Of a stretch of DNA of 64,000 bases, positions 35,180-45,282 are shown one piece after another (within the stretch, counting starts at the first letter, position 1; each line of letters starts with the position of its first letter). A program made the position numbers and the translations under genes. Below the pieces are notes generated by a model. The model was not told where the DNA came from. It did not search any database and worked only from the letters and a program-made list of their open reading frames with translations. This DNA comes from Aristolochia californica (lineage: Eukaryota > Streptophyta > Magnoliopsida > Piperales > Aristolochiaceae), in assembly GCA_029961685.1 (NCBI GenBank), contig JARWKL010000012.1:16477227-16541226 (forward strand). Direction: 5' to 3'.

Positions 35180-35974
35180 TCACAATATGATCCTTGAATT
35201 TAAACGGTAGCATGCCTTAGTCAAAGGATCTGCGATCATATAGTTAGTGCTGACGTGCACAATGACCACTTTCTTTTCTTTAACACGTTCTCTTATGGCA
35301 AAATACTTTATGTCGATGTGTTTACTTGGACCACTTTTGTTGTTTTTGGCCATAAAAACAACAGTTGAATTATCGCAATATATGCTTAATGGCCTAAAGA
35401 TAGAATCCATAATTCTAAGCCCAAAAATAAAACTCTTAAGCCATACACCATGTGAAGTAGCCTCAAAACAGGAAACTAACTCAGCTTCCATAGTCGACGT
35501 GGCGGTCAAAGTCTATTTGGCACTCCTCCATGATATTGCTCCACTGGCCATCAAGAAAATATATCCTGATGTTGATTTGCGGGAATCAATACAGCTAGCA
35601 AAGTCAGAATTTGAGTAACCAATGACTTCTAGATTGTCCGTCCACCTATACATCAGCATGTAGTCTTTGGTTCCTTGAAGGTACCTCATTACTTTCTTTG
35701 CAGCTCTCCAGTGGTCTAACCCGGGATTACTCTGATATCGCCCCAACATCCCTACAACAAATGCAATATCAGGTCTTGTGCAGATTTGAACATACATTAG
35801 GCTTCCGACAAGAGAAGCATATGGAATGTCCTTCATTTGTTCCCTTTCAAGGTCGTTCTTTGAGCATTGGTTCAAATTGAACATATCACCCTTCACAATG
35901 AGAGCTACACTTGGTGAACAACTCTTCATCTGAAATCTCTCTAACACTGTATTAATACAGGTTTCTTGAGACAA
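35180..35974 (-). CDS. Copia-4 RT C-terminus and RNase H, broken
   Basis: Two consecutive open pieces (35513-35974 and 35180-35509) separated by one stop. The first holds the RT end and connection (YASLVGSLMYVQICTRPDIA, WRAAKKVMRYLQGTKDYML) and the RNase H start (GYSNSDFASCIDSRKSTSGY). The second holds the RNase H end (STMEAELVSCFEATSHGVWL, KHIDIKYFAIRERV, IADPLTKAC). Together they give the full C-terminal part of a TNT1-94-like polyprotein. The stop and the separation from the main RT frame at about 35980 make it non-functional as it stands. Confidence 0.85.
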
Positions 35975-35986
35975 ACCTAAGATACC

Positions 35987-36439
35987 TCAAAATCTGTCTC
36001 TATGAATCTTAATGCCAATGACATAAGATGCCTCACCCATATCCTTCATATCGAAATTATTAGAGAAAAATTGTTTCACCTCATGTAGAAAACCTTTATC
36101 GTTGGTTGCTAGCAAAATGTCATCCACATATAAAACAAGAAAACAAATTTTACACCCACTGACCTTCTGGTATATACATTGATCCGAAATGTTTTCTACA
36201 AACCCGAATGAAGAAATTACATTATGGAATTTCAAATACCATTGGCAGGATGCTTGTTTTAATCTATATATTGACTTTTTTAACTTGCAAACCAATTGGT
36301 CACCATCACTAGAGGGGAATCCTTCAGGTTGTTTCATGTAAACCTCCTCCTCTAGATCTCCATTGAGAAATGCCGTTTTCACATCCATTTGTTGCAACTC
36401 TAAGTCAAAATGTGCTACTAAGGCCAAAATAATGCGCAT
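35987..36439 (-). CDS. Copia-4 reverse transcriptase core
   Basis: The minus-strand frame contains QQMDVKTAFLNGDLEEEVYM, QPEGF, CKLKKSIYRLKQA and the active site LYVDDILLA, all in order as in copia RTs. The catalytic Asp pair is intact. It ends shortly after DMKDMGEASYVIG, one stop before the next piece. Upstream, 36440-36670 encodes the RT N-terminus with further stops. Confidence 0.87.
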   Translation of the reverse strand: MRIILALVAHFDLELQQMDVKTAFLNGDLEEEVYMKQPEGFPSSDGDQLVCKLKKSIYRLKQASCQWYLKFHNVISSFGFVENISDQCIYQKVSGCKICFLVLYVDDILLATNDKGFLHEVKQFFSNNFDMKDMGEASYVIGIKIHRDRF

Positions 36440-36670
36440 GGAATCTTTCTTAGATACAGGAGAAAAAGTTTCCTTATAATCGATTCCTTATTTTTGAGTG
36501 AATCCCTTAGCAACGAGTCTTGTCTTGTATCGCTCAATATTGCCTATTGAGTATTTCTTTGTTTTAAAGACCCATTTACATCCAATGGCTTTAAATCCAC
36601 TAGGCAACTCAATAAGATCCCAGACTCCATTACTCTTTATAGAATTCATCTCTTCCTTCATAGCATTGTA

Positions 36671-37267
36671 TCATAATTCTGATTCTTTGTAACTCATAGC
36701 TTCTGAAAAATACATGGTATCATTTGCGGTTCCAATGTCAGATTCTTGCAGATACAAAATATAATCATCAGGAATTGCTGATCTCCTGAGTCTAGTAGAT
36801 CTTCTTAATGTATAACCATCATTTTCCTGAGAAGTATGTGGTTCAACTAGTTGTTCAAAAGTGTTTGGCAACTCTTGAAGTACCTGATCTACTAGAATGT
36901 TGTTAGCATTTTGTGGAACTTCAATGATTGGTTGTTCAACACCAGTTCGTACTTGAGGGGTGATGTGAACAATAACCAATCTATCACTTGAGGTGGAAGT
37001 TTGAGAATCTAAATGATCCTTCTCAAAAACTCTATTCCGAGTTGGATTCCTCCCACTGATCAAGTCATTTTCAAGAAATTTTTCATTTCTTGATTCCACA
37101 ATCCTAGTGTTGTCAGATGGACAATAAAATCTGTAACCTTTAGACCTTTCAACATATCCAATGAAATACCCACTAATAGTCCTTGGGTCCAACTTTTTCT
37201 CTTGTAGATTATAAATTCTCACTTCAGACGGGCCCAAATGCTCATATGTCGCAAACTCGGTTTCCAA
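36671..37267 (-). CDS. Copia-4 integrase C-terminal and linker region
   Basis: Starts with the domain [20 protein letters not shown], then [17 protein letters not shown] and a hydrophilic linker of about 130 residues leading to the RT ([16 protein letters not shown]). It overlaps the integrase core frame by about 50 bp in another frame, which marks a frameshift near 37240. Confidence 0.82.
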   Translation of the reverse strand: METEFATYEHLGPSEVRIYNLQEKKLDPRTISGYFIGYVERSKGYRFYCPSDNTRIVESRNEKFLENDLISGRNPTRNRVFEKDHLDSQTSTSSDRLVIVHITPQVRTGVEQPIIEVPQNANNILVDQVLQELPNTFEQLVEPHTSQENDGYTLRRSTRLRRSAIPDDYILYLQESDIGTANDTMYFSEAMSYKESEL

Positions 37268-38460
37268 CCTTTACATAATTCAAATGACATTTTTGGAACA
37301 ACCTTGGTTGGAACTCGGTTTAATATATACACTGCCGTCTTAAGTGCTTCAGGCCACAAAGATCTAGGAAGATTGGAGTTGCTAAGCATACTCTGCACCA
37401 TGCTTAATAATGTTCGGTTTCTTCTTTCTGCTACACCATTTTGGTCCGGAGAACCAGGCATGCTATATTGGGCAACAATCCCACGTTCTTTAAGAAACTT
37501 TGCAAATGGCCCAGGTGCTTGTCCATTCTCTGTGTATCTACCATAGTATTCTCCACCTCTATCTGATCTCACGATCTTAATTTGCTTACCGCATTGTGTC
37601 TCTAATTCAGCCTTAAAGATCTTAAAGGCGTCTAATGCTTCATTCTTGTTATAAAGCATGTAGAGATACATGTATAGTGAGGAATCATCTATAAAAGAGA
37701 TGAAGTATTTCTGACTATGTGAGTCCATGTCTAGACTGCATATATCAGTATGTATGATCTCTAATATGGTTGAACTCCTATTGGCACATTTCTTTGACTT
37801 GTTAGTTTGCTTTCCCTTAATGCAGTCTACACAAGTCTCAAAATCAGTAAATTCCAGAGTATTAAGTACCGCTTCATTTACTAACCTTTTAATTATATCT
37901 ATGGAGATATGACCTAATCTCTGGTGCCATAATGTAGAGGAATCCTCATTAATAACACCTCTTTTATTACCAGTGTGAACATCCATTGAACCGTAAGTGG
38001 CATTGTTTTGTAAATTAATGCTATAAAGACCCTCAGACAATGTACCATTCCCAACACAATCAGACTTATAATATAAACTGAAAGATGAGTTTGAAAAGTT
38101 AAAAGAATATCCATAAGGTATAAGCCTTGAAACTGAAATCAAGTTTCTAGAGAAACTTGGAACATAAAAGGTCTTTTCTAATTTTAAAACAAAGCCTCTA
38201 CTTAAAGTTAAATAGCAAGTTCCTATAGCTTCCACATGTGAGCTCATCTGATCTCTTGAGAAAATGTGATGCTCACTTCCTAATGATTTCCTTAGGTTTT
38301 GCAAACCCTGCAAGGAATTTGAGATGTGGATTGCTGATCCAGAATCAATCCACCAAGTGTAATTATTGACATTAACCATATTAGATTCATAACAAACAAA
38401 TGAGGTTGGTATACCTTTGTCACCAAGCCATTTCTGAAACTTGGTGCATTCCTTCTTCAC
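37219..38460 (-). CDS. Copia-4 protease and integrase core
   Basis: The longest open frame of the window (413 codons). Order: end of the CCHC region, protease [12 protein letters not shown] (Asp-Ser-Gly intact), GAG-pre-integrase [15 protein letters not shown] with CVDCIKGKQ, integrase catalytic residues in [20 protein letters not shown] and [12 protein letters not shown] (D, D, E all present), and [13 protein letters not shown] knuckle ([14 protein letters not shown]) lies just upstream at about 38460-38500. Confidence 0.9.
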   Translation of the reverse strand: MKKECTKFQKWLGDKGIPTSFVCYESNMVNVNNYTWWIDSGSAIHISNSLQGLQNLRKSLGSEHHIFSRDQMSSHVEAIGTCYLTLSRGFVLKLEKTFYVPSFSRNLISVSRLIPYGYSFNFSNSSFSLYYKSDCVGNGTLSEGLYSINLQNNATYGSMDVHTGNKRGVINEDSSTLWHQRLGHISIDIIKRLVNEAVLNTLEFTDFETCVDCIKGKQTNKSKKCANRSSTILEIIHTDICSLDMDSHSQKYFISFIDDSSLYMYLYMLYNKNEALDAFKIFKAELETQCGKQIKIVRSDRGGEYYGRYTENGQAPGPFAKFLKERGIVAQYSMPGSPDQNGVAERRNRTLLSMVQSMLSNSNLPRSLWPEALKTAVYILNRVPTKVVPKMSFELCKGWKPSLRHMSIWARLK

Positions 38461-38500
38461 GTGTCCCTTCTTTTTACAAAAGAAACACCTGGAATCTTTC

Positions 38501-39390
38501 TTAATACCAACTTAGGGGGGGAGAGGGTTTTTTTCCCTTCCTTTTTTGTTTGGCTTGATACTTGCCCTTTCCATGTGTTGCCAGCATGACACTTTCTCCT
38601 TGTTCCATCACCAGTCTCCCTTCCTCTTGAACACACATGATCAAAAGTTCATTAACTGACCATTTATCTTTATGTGTGTTGTACGAGATTTTGAAGGGTC
38701 TATATTGGTGCGGAAGGGAATTCAGGATGTAATGCACCACGAAAGATTCTGACATATCAACCTCGAGATTTTTTAATTGAGCCGCAATATCCCTCATTTG
38801 CATGATGTGCTCACACACACCTCTCATACTGGTGTGCTTTAGGGATGAAAACTTCATGATTAGGGTATTTGCTAATGCCTTATCTGAAGTGACAAATTGA
38901 GCATCAATGGCTTTTAGGGGGGGGGGCCTATTTTTCCCTTCCCTTTTTGTTTGGCTTGATACTTGTCCTTTTCATGTGTTGCCAGCATGACACTTTCTCC
39001 TTGTTCCATCACCAGTCTCCCTTCCTCTTGAACACACATGATCAAAAGTTCATTAACTAACCATTTATCTTTATGTGTGTTGTACGAGATTTTGAAGGGT
39101 CTATATTGGTGCGGAAGGGAATTCAGGATGTAATGCATCACGAAAGATTCTAACATATCAACCTCGAGATTTTTTAATTGAGTCGCAATATCCCTCATTT
39201 GCATGATGTGCTCACGCACACCTCTCATACTGGTGTGCTTTAGGGATGAAAAGTTCATGATTAGGGTACTTGCTAATGCCTTATCTGAAGTGACAAATTG
39301 AGCATCAATGCCTTTTAGCAAGTCTTTGACATTTTCATACTGCTCGACAAAACTATGAAGACCAACAACAATTTTAGTCTTAATGAACAT
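38501..39390 (-). CDS. Copia-4 gag, internally duplicated
   Basis: Two near-identical gag pieces, 38501-38857 and 38914-39390, both with [29 protein letters not shown] and [19 protein letters not shown]. The repeat period is 401 bp and the junctions lie at G runs (38515-38521 and 38917-38926). The outer copy keeps more of the N-terminal part ([20 protein letters not shown]). The duplication and G runs disrupt the frame leading into the CCHC knuckle. Confidence 0.85.
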
Positions 39391-41072
39391 TACACTGAGC
39401 GATTAGATCGCTCCCATCGTTCATAAAGTGTAATTTCAGCTACAGTGCTGGTATCAGTAACTACTGGTGGTTCGTCTTTCCTAATAGCATAATCTATGTC
39501 CACCCTAAATGAAGAAGTATTCTCTCTTTCCAGACCTTATAGTTATCTCCCTTAAGATCAGGGATATCACAACGAATATCAGAGAAATGTGCAGGTTGTA
39601 CAACTGCATAAAATTACAAATTACATGCTGATATTAAAACTGAGGCCTGAATAAAATATCATACTTTACCAATGTAAATCATGCTTAAAAATCAAATCAA
39701 TTGACATAAAAAACATTACCTGTGGGCTGAATGTTTTTTTATTCAAGCAGATTCAATATTCTTTATGAGTAAACTTGATGACAAAACTATCAAATTATTT
39801 ATGAATTCATAATTCTTGTGGGTAAATTATGAATAATTTGATATTTTATCCTAATTAATATACTCAAATATAATAAAAAATACGTGGGATAAAATTTATT
39901 ATATTAAATATAATTAATTACAATTAATATCTACTTTGCCTTTATGATAAAACTATCAAATTATTTATGAATTCATAATCCCTATGGGTAAATTATGAAT
40001 AACTTGATATTTTATCCTAACTAATAAACTCAAATATAATAAAAATTCCTAGGGGATAAAATTTATTATAGCAAGTAAAATAGTTAAAATTAATGTCTAA
40101 TATTCTTTATGTGATCCTAATCATAATATATAATTTTTATCAAGTTAAAGATTTTGTGGTTACTCTCTAATTAATAAAAATTATATGGATCACTAGACAT
40201 TAAATCTCATAAATGTACGAGAATAGCATGAATTGCATAATTGTAACTTACACTAATATGTTATCATTCTGAACAAAATATTGTCATAAGATATGCATAA
40301 TTAAAAACTATAATATTATGCATAACTTTAATTTCATGCATTTAAATATATGCCAAAAAATACATAAAAACTGTAACAAGAAATAAATCTAAAATTTCCT
40401 ATATACATAACAGCTAACGGCAAGTGGCCTAATGGTCACTGGCGCAAAAGCCATTATAAGTACCGAGTTGGCTCGGTCCAGGAACGACGAGCCAACTCAA
40501 CTCGTCTGAGTCGACTCGACGATTTTTTTTTTCACTGAGTCAACCCGACCTGAGTCGTAGTTGCCGAGTTGGAACGACGAGTCGCAGAAGACTCATCCCG
40601 AACCAACTCGATGGTATTTACAAAAATACCTTATGAAATTAATTAACATGTTTTTGCGCGTTGGAGGTCGTCTTCAACCTCTAGCCGCGCGCAGAAGGAA
40701 AGTTCGCCGACATTCTTTCAAGTTGTCGACACCGGCAAACCTTTCGGAATGGTCGCCGGCATCGGCGCTGCGACTCCGATGCTCTAAGGCATATCGAGAG
40801 AACCGCCGACAGTCCCGCACCAAGAGCGGACAGAGACTGTTGGCACCAATTTTTTTTTTTTTTTATACAATGTTGACGCCAGCAAACCGTGCGGAATGGT
40901 CGTCGACGTCGGTGCTGCGTCTTTCTCCGAAGCTTTTTGCCGAAGCAAGAGCCTCAGCTGTCGTAAATGGGGAGCATACAGAGACCGCACAAAATTTGTT
41001 TTAAAAAACAAAAACAGAGGTCAAAAACAGAAACAGAGACTTCTCATAATCAAAACGTTGGATCAGAGGTCT
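39391..41072 (-). other. Copia-4 leader between primer-binding site and gag
   Basis: At 1.7 kb this untranslated leader is very long. It holds a 166-bp tandem duplication of AT-rich sequence (around 39783-40110; each copy with CAAATTATTTATGAATTCAT and an inverted ATTATGAATAATTTG), a GC-rich segment at 40640-40980 with a 147-bp imperfect duplication (CGGAATGGTCG at 40745 and 40892), and GAGTCGACTCGACG-type words near 40500-40600. The gag start is near 39390-39500. Part of this may be a separate insertion. Confidence 0.5.
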
Positions 41073-41084
41073 GCTTTGATACCA
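41073..41084 (-). other. Primer-binding site of copia-4
   Basis: The minus strand reads TGGTATCAAAGC, identical to the site of copia-3 and one mismatch from the tRNA-iMet site. It abuts the 787-bp 5' LTR. Confidence 0.85.
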
Positions 41085-41871
41085 ACTAAGCCTTAAACAT
41101 GAATTTCTAACAACAACATGAAATTCATCATATAATTTAAATGGAAGCTAAATCATACCTCTTTCCATACGTTTCAGATTCTTCTCTCTGTTCTTTGTTC
41201 GACGCTTTCGATCTTTGAGCACTCATGGCAATGGCTCAACTGAAGGTGCTTGAGTGATGAGACAGGGAACCGAAAATCTCTAACTGAAGCCAACTTGCTT
41301 GTTATGAATCTAATATGACTGTAAGCCTTAAACATGAATTTCTAAAAACAACATGAAATTCATCATATAATTTAAACGGAAGTTAAATCATACCTCCTTC
41401 CATACGTTTTAGATTCTTCTCTCTATTCTCTGTTCGGCGCTTTCGATCTCTGAGCACTCACGGCGATGGCTCAACTGAAGGTGCTTGAGTGACGAGACAG
41501 GGGACCGAAAACCTCTAACTGAAGCCAACTTGTTTGTTATGAATCTAATATGACTGTAAGCGTTAAACATGAATTTCTAATAACATCATGAAATTCATCA
41601 TATAATTTAAACGGAATCTAAATCATACCTCCTTCCATACATTTCAGATTCTTCTCTCTGTTCTCTGTTCGGTGCTTCCGATCTCTGAGCACTCACGGCG
41701 ATGGCTCAACTGAAGGTGCTTGAGTGACGAGATAGGGGACCGAAAACCTCTAACTGAAACCAACCTCCCATCAAGGTTATTCATGGCTTCGTGTTACCGA
41801 GGGAGTTGCAACTGCTAGAAGTTTGAGATCACGATTAATGAGAAAACCGTTTCTCATAAAAACGGTTAACA
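41085..41871 (-). repeat. 5' LTR of copia-4 with three tandem 235-bp units
   Basis: Units start at 41085, 41320 and 41555, each with TAAGC(C/G)TTAAACATGAATTTC, a CTTCCATAC block, TCTCTCTGTTC and GGCTCAACTGAAGGTGC. The first two units are 235 bp. The third continues to the LTR end at 41871 (TTAACA). The first unit begins AC instead of the expected TG next to the primer-binding site. Confidence 0.9.
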
Positions 41872-42058
41872 TCAAACCCTCGTCTCTGAAGGAAAAGGGC
41901 ATGTCTGCGGGAGAGAAGGCAATGACGAGGAGTTGAACGCCTGTAAGAAGGGAGAGTTCCTGAGCTTTCTTGAACACTCCCTTCTTCCGCTTGGAGAAGG
42001 TGACTTGTAGAGCTTGTCGATCCTCGATCTTCTTCATCTCCACCTTCCTCTTCCCCAT
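41872..42058 (-). pseudogene. Type I (M-alpha) MADS-box gene, 5' half (split by copia-4)
   Basis: The ATG at 42056-42058 (minus) opens a MADS DNA-binding domain: MKKIEDRQALQVTFSKRK, FKKAQELSLLTGVQLLV, then AFSPADMPFSFRDEG. The pattern (KIEMKKI, QVTFSKR, FKKA-EL, FSP) is that of plant type I M-alpha factors of the AGL61/AGL62 group, which act in the female gametophyte and endosperm. At 41872 the frame runs into copia-4. It resumes at 34636. The joined gene has no intron, as usual for type I MADS genes. A CT-rich tract (42093-42127) lies in the probable 5' UTR and a TATTATAC-like box near 42190. Confidence 0.92.
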
Positions 42059-42129
42059 TGCCTTTCTTTCGCTTTATTTTGTTGCTCTCGTGCTGCTCTA
42101 CTCTGCTCTGCTCTCCTCTCCTCTCGTGC

Positions 42130-43236
42130 CAAAACTTGGAGCATAAGAAAGAAAATGAGATTTCCATTCAGATATGCGAAGCTTTATAGATATTATACAA
42201 CGGGAAAAATGTGATACATCGCCCAAACCCACTACTTAATTCGTGTTAACCCGGTGTCAAGAGACTCGACTGAGCCATTGGAGTTGACTCAACGCATGTT
42301 ATTCTAAACGGAATCTTTGACCTCCTTCATTCTAAAATACAAGTTTAAAATTAGTAAATAATTGTCGTTGAATAAAAGAGAAAAAAGAAAAATTGTTTAG
42401 TGTATCATTCCTAAACTTTTCCCTTCAATGCAAATTAATGTCACTACTTAATTGCCTGATTACTAAAATCAGATGGAGAACTTATAACATTGATGTTTTC
42501 GGTGAATGTCCTTCCCGCAACTCTTTTTGGTTAAGTTGATATTTGATAACACTTCCCTTGGCTTTGGAATCTCAATCGGGGCTTGAGAAAGCTTTTACTG
42601 ATTAAAGTGAAAATGAATTACTTTTTCATGTAAGTGTGCTCAAAGGAAAGTAGAATAGAAAATGCTTTCTTGTGTTAGTTTGCACAATAAAAAATGTAGT
42701 GGAAACAAGAGAATGAGTTTATTCATAAAATACTCTGAAAGATTTTTTTAATTTTTAATTAACAAAATAAGAAAAAAATTAATAATTTAAAATAAATATT
42801 AGTTTAATTAAATATAACTACAAAAATATTTAATTTTATAATATATATACTTAATCAAATAGGGTATTGTAATCAAATTCTGATTTTACAATATCTTAAT
42901 TATCTCTCTTAAATTAGTAATTTAGCATAATATTGAAAGTCATTAATATTATAAATAATTAAATAGGGTATTTTATTAATAAATTAAGTTATATTTTAGT
43001 TTAGTCTAAATTAATACAATAATTACAATTTAAAATAAAACTCTTAGTTTAATTAATTTTAAAATAATGAATGCTTAAACAAAAATGTTTAGTTTTATTA
43101 ATGTCTAGATACTTGATCAAATTCTTACTTTTAAAATATCTTAAGTATCACTCTTAAATTATAAATTTAATATTGTATTAAAAGGTGATAATAGATCCAT
43201 AAAATAGGACCTACAATGGGCAGAGAGGGAGCACCC
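42130..43236. other. AT-rich intergenic DNA
   Basis: No coding region recognised. The segment 42418-42510 (CCTTCAATGCAAATTAATGT through GATGTTTTC) is a diverged copy of the segment that flanks the truncated LTRs at 44150-44230 and 62870-62940. Confidence 0.45.
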
Positions 43237-43298
43237 ACTATCAGGTTCCTATAACCTATCAAATTTTAAAGAATGATACGTTATAGGAACCTGATAGT
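43237..43298. repeat. Perfect 19-bp inverted repeat
   Basis: Arms ACTATCAGGTTCCTATAAC (43237-43255) and its exact complement (43280-43298) around a 24-nt spacer. The word ATCAAATTTTAA recurs just outside. It could be a tiny hairpin element or remnant of a MITE. Confidence 0.85.
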
Positions 43299-43478
43299 AT
43301 CAAATTTTAATATTTTTTTTCTTCTTGCTCATTATTAGTATTGTCTTGTGTCCTCCTCTGGTATCTTTGCTCATCGTTATCTCTGTCGTCGAACCTGGTC
43401 GTCGATCTTTCTGTTTTGTGAAGCTGCCCTCGTAGTAGCATAGGTATTGATAAAAAAAGTTGATAAAAAGTTACCATC

Positions 43479-43666
43479 TCCTTAATACGAACGAGAAGAA
43501 CTCCTTAAGAAAAGAGTCCATGTACGTCACTTGAGATACCGATATCATAACCAAAGATGAGGCCACCAGCAGAGGCGACAATACAGGCCCAGAAGACATA
43601 GGAAGTAATCTTCTCCGGGTAGCAATACTGCTGGAAATCGGGAGCAATTACGACATAGCCCGCCAT
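43479..43666 (-). pseudogene. Sugar transporter (STP/hexose carrier) N-terminal fragment
   Basis: From an ATG at 43664-43666 the minus strand reads MAGYVVIAPDFQQYC, then KITSYVFWACIVASAGGLIF and GYDIGIS, the start and first membrane helix of plant STP-type hexose/H+ symporters. After GIS the frame shifts and continues as VTYMDSFLKEFFSFV, the next conserved stretch of the family (GGVTSMDSFLKKFF). It then stops, and the remaining roughly 450 residues are absent. Family lengths are near 500. A truncated, frameshifted pseudogene, possibly carried here by transposition. The flank at 43667-43900 may be its old 5' UTR. Confidence 0.78.
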
Positions 43667-43923
43667 CAGAGAAGGCTAGAGAACACTCGGTGCCGCGGGT
43701 GTCAGTGAGGAGAAGAGAAGACGATTTGATTCGTATAGAGAACACTTTGCTATCTAGCCGTCTCTGTTTATCAGTTTCTTCCACTAACGGGAGTTTATCA
43801 TCAGTCGGAAAGACTGGTATTCGGTCTCTGCTGATCTGCTGTCAATCCAAAAACTCGTTTTGGAAAATAATCGGTCTTCTCTTTGGAACTCATCACCGAT
43901 TCTCGTCAATCCAAGTTTGGAAA

Positions 43924-44229
43924 GGTTCAGTCATTGTTGCTATTTTTGTGGAAGTCACAGATCGGGTTCTACTGCTCCGTTAACTTTCAGAAAGTTTACT
44001 TCCACTCCATTGCTGAAATTCACATTCATGTGGCAAGACAAGATTTCGGAACTCAACCGAGAAAAATGATTGCTGTTGTCCCTCAGTTCGGCTTCCCGTG
44101 GGGAGGAAAACGGAAGCTCTGTTTCCGCACTGTTGCCTGGTTACTAAAACCCTTCAATGCAAATTAATATCACTACTTAGTTGCCTGGTTACTAAAACCA
44201 TATGGAGAGGTTATAACCTTGACGTTTTC
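43924..44229 (+). repeat. Left edge of the 18.7-kb duplicated segment
   Basis: This 306-bp stretch recurs at 62636-62941 with few differences (GGTTCAGTCATTG ... GTTATAAC). It contains a doubled word, TTGCCTGGTTACTAAAACC, about 50 bp apart. Left of 43924 the two copies have unrelated sequence, so this is the duplication boundary. Confidence 0.8.
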
Positions 44230-44860
44230 GTGTTTAGGGTTTTAGCCCTGGAACTTTAACTTAATTACATCAATGCTATCTCTATGAGATGACTCTTTAT
44301 TTATCATCCTACCATCATTGTATGAGGGCCTATGGGCCTTCTCCTTGATCTGTGGGGTTTGGGCTCTTCTTCTATATCTCTTGGATGCATGGGTCTTCCT
44401 TGGTCTTATGGGATTGGGCCCATCTTCTAATACACTTGGATATATGAGTCTTCCTTGGTCGTGTGGGTTTGGGCCTTATCTTCCAACACTCCCCCTCAAG
44501 CTAGGGGTGAGAGAATAACATGAACTCCCAGCTTGTTGCAAATGATGTATAAAATATTTTTTGAATAAAGTGGCACATCTTCCAACACTCCTCCTCAGGC
44601 TGGTGCTCTCGTTCATGAGGCCTAACTGGCGTAATATCAATGAGAGTAAATCACTCCTAGCTGCTAAGACATTGCTCCATACTCTAGTCTTAACTCATGC
44701 TGGATGTAGGGTACACTTCGTCTTCTGTAGGTAGTGTGTCTAACAGCATTGCCCTAAAGTGTACACCTCGACCACCGTGTCCCTCCACAGAACAACGACT
44801 CTCAAGTGGTAGAGTAATATATGACATTAATGGGGAGAAGTTACATAAATGTAATAATAA

Positions 44861-45033
44861 GTTCCTCCGTAAAGGAATCTCAACCGCAAATATTTTTTAT
44901 ATTTTTTACGGGGTATTAAGTTCCTCCATCATGGAATCCCAATCGTAAATATTTTTTATATTTTTTACGGGGAATTAAGTTCCTCCGTCCTGGAATCCCA
45001 ATCGCAAATATTTTTGATATTTTTTACAGGGAC
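44861..45033 (+). repeat. 59-bp tandem repeat, 3 copies (LARD copy 1)
   Basis: Units begin GTTCCTCCGT at 44861, 44920 and 44979 and end in TTTTTTACGGGG. The same array occurs at 56621-56840 (4 units, one shortened) and 63592-63764 (3 units), so the unit number changes between copies. Confidence 0.92.
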
Positions 45034-45282
45034 AAATAAATAATGGTATGAGGTCACCTCTTCTTCAATAATAATGTCTCATCAAAAGAGACACAATAGT
45101 AGCAGTTGAAATGGGCTTGGGCCCATATCACATGAACCAAAATAATCCTAGTAAAATAACTCATGAAATAATCCAATGCACATATCTATACCAAATAATA
45201 TGTTAACCAAGGAATAATTTGTCAATTCTTCCAAAATAAAAATCCAGCTAGAGAAAAAATTATCGAGTCGCACCGAATCAAA

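Larger units (their letters stand above)
34637..41871 (-). mobile_element. Ty1/copia element with both LTRs and TSD TCAAA (copia-4)
   Basis: A 7,235-bp copia element on the minus strand, complete in outline: 5' LTR 41085-41871, primer-binding site 41073-41084, leader, gag, CCHC, protease, integrase, RT, RNase H, polypurine tract 34872-34887, 3' LTR 34637-34871. The flanks carry a 5-bp direct duplication, TCAAA at 34632-34636 and 41872-41876, the size copia integrases make. Pol frames are long but broken in several places, so it cannot move by itself. It interrupts a MADS-box gene in the same orientation. The two LTRs differ greatly in length (787 and 235 bp). Confidence 0.93.

Noticed and set aside
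40425..40435. TGGCCTAATGG, a fit to the RNA polymerase III A box, suggesting a SINE or tRNA
   Set aside because: No B box (GGTTCGAATCC-like) at the proper distance, no cloverleaf, no A-tail with target duplication.
41085..41871. CRISPR-like or satellite array
   Set aside because: The 235-bp units are tandem copies of LTR sequence with no spacers, in a plant nuclear context.
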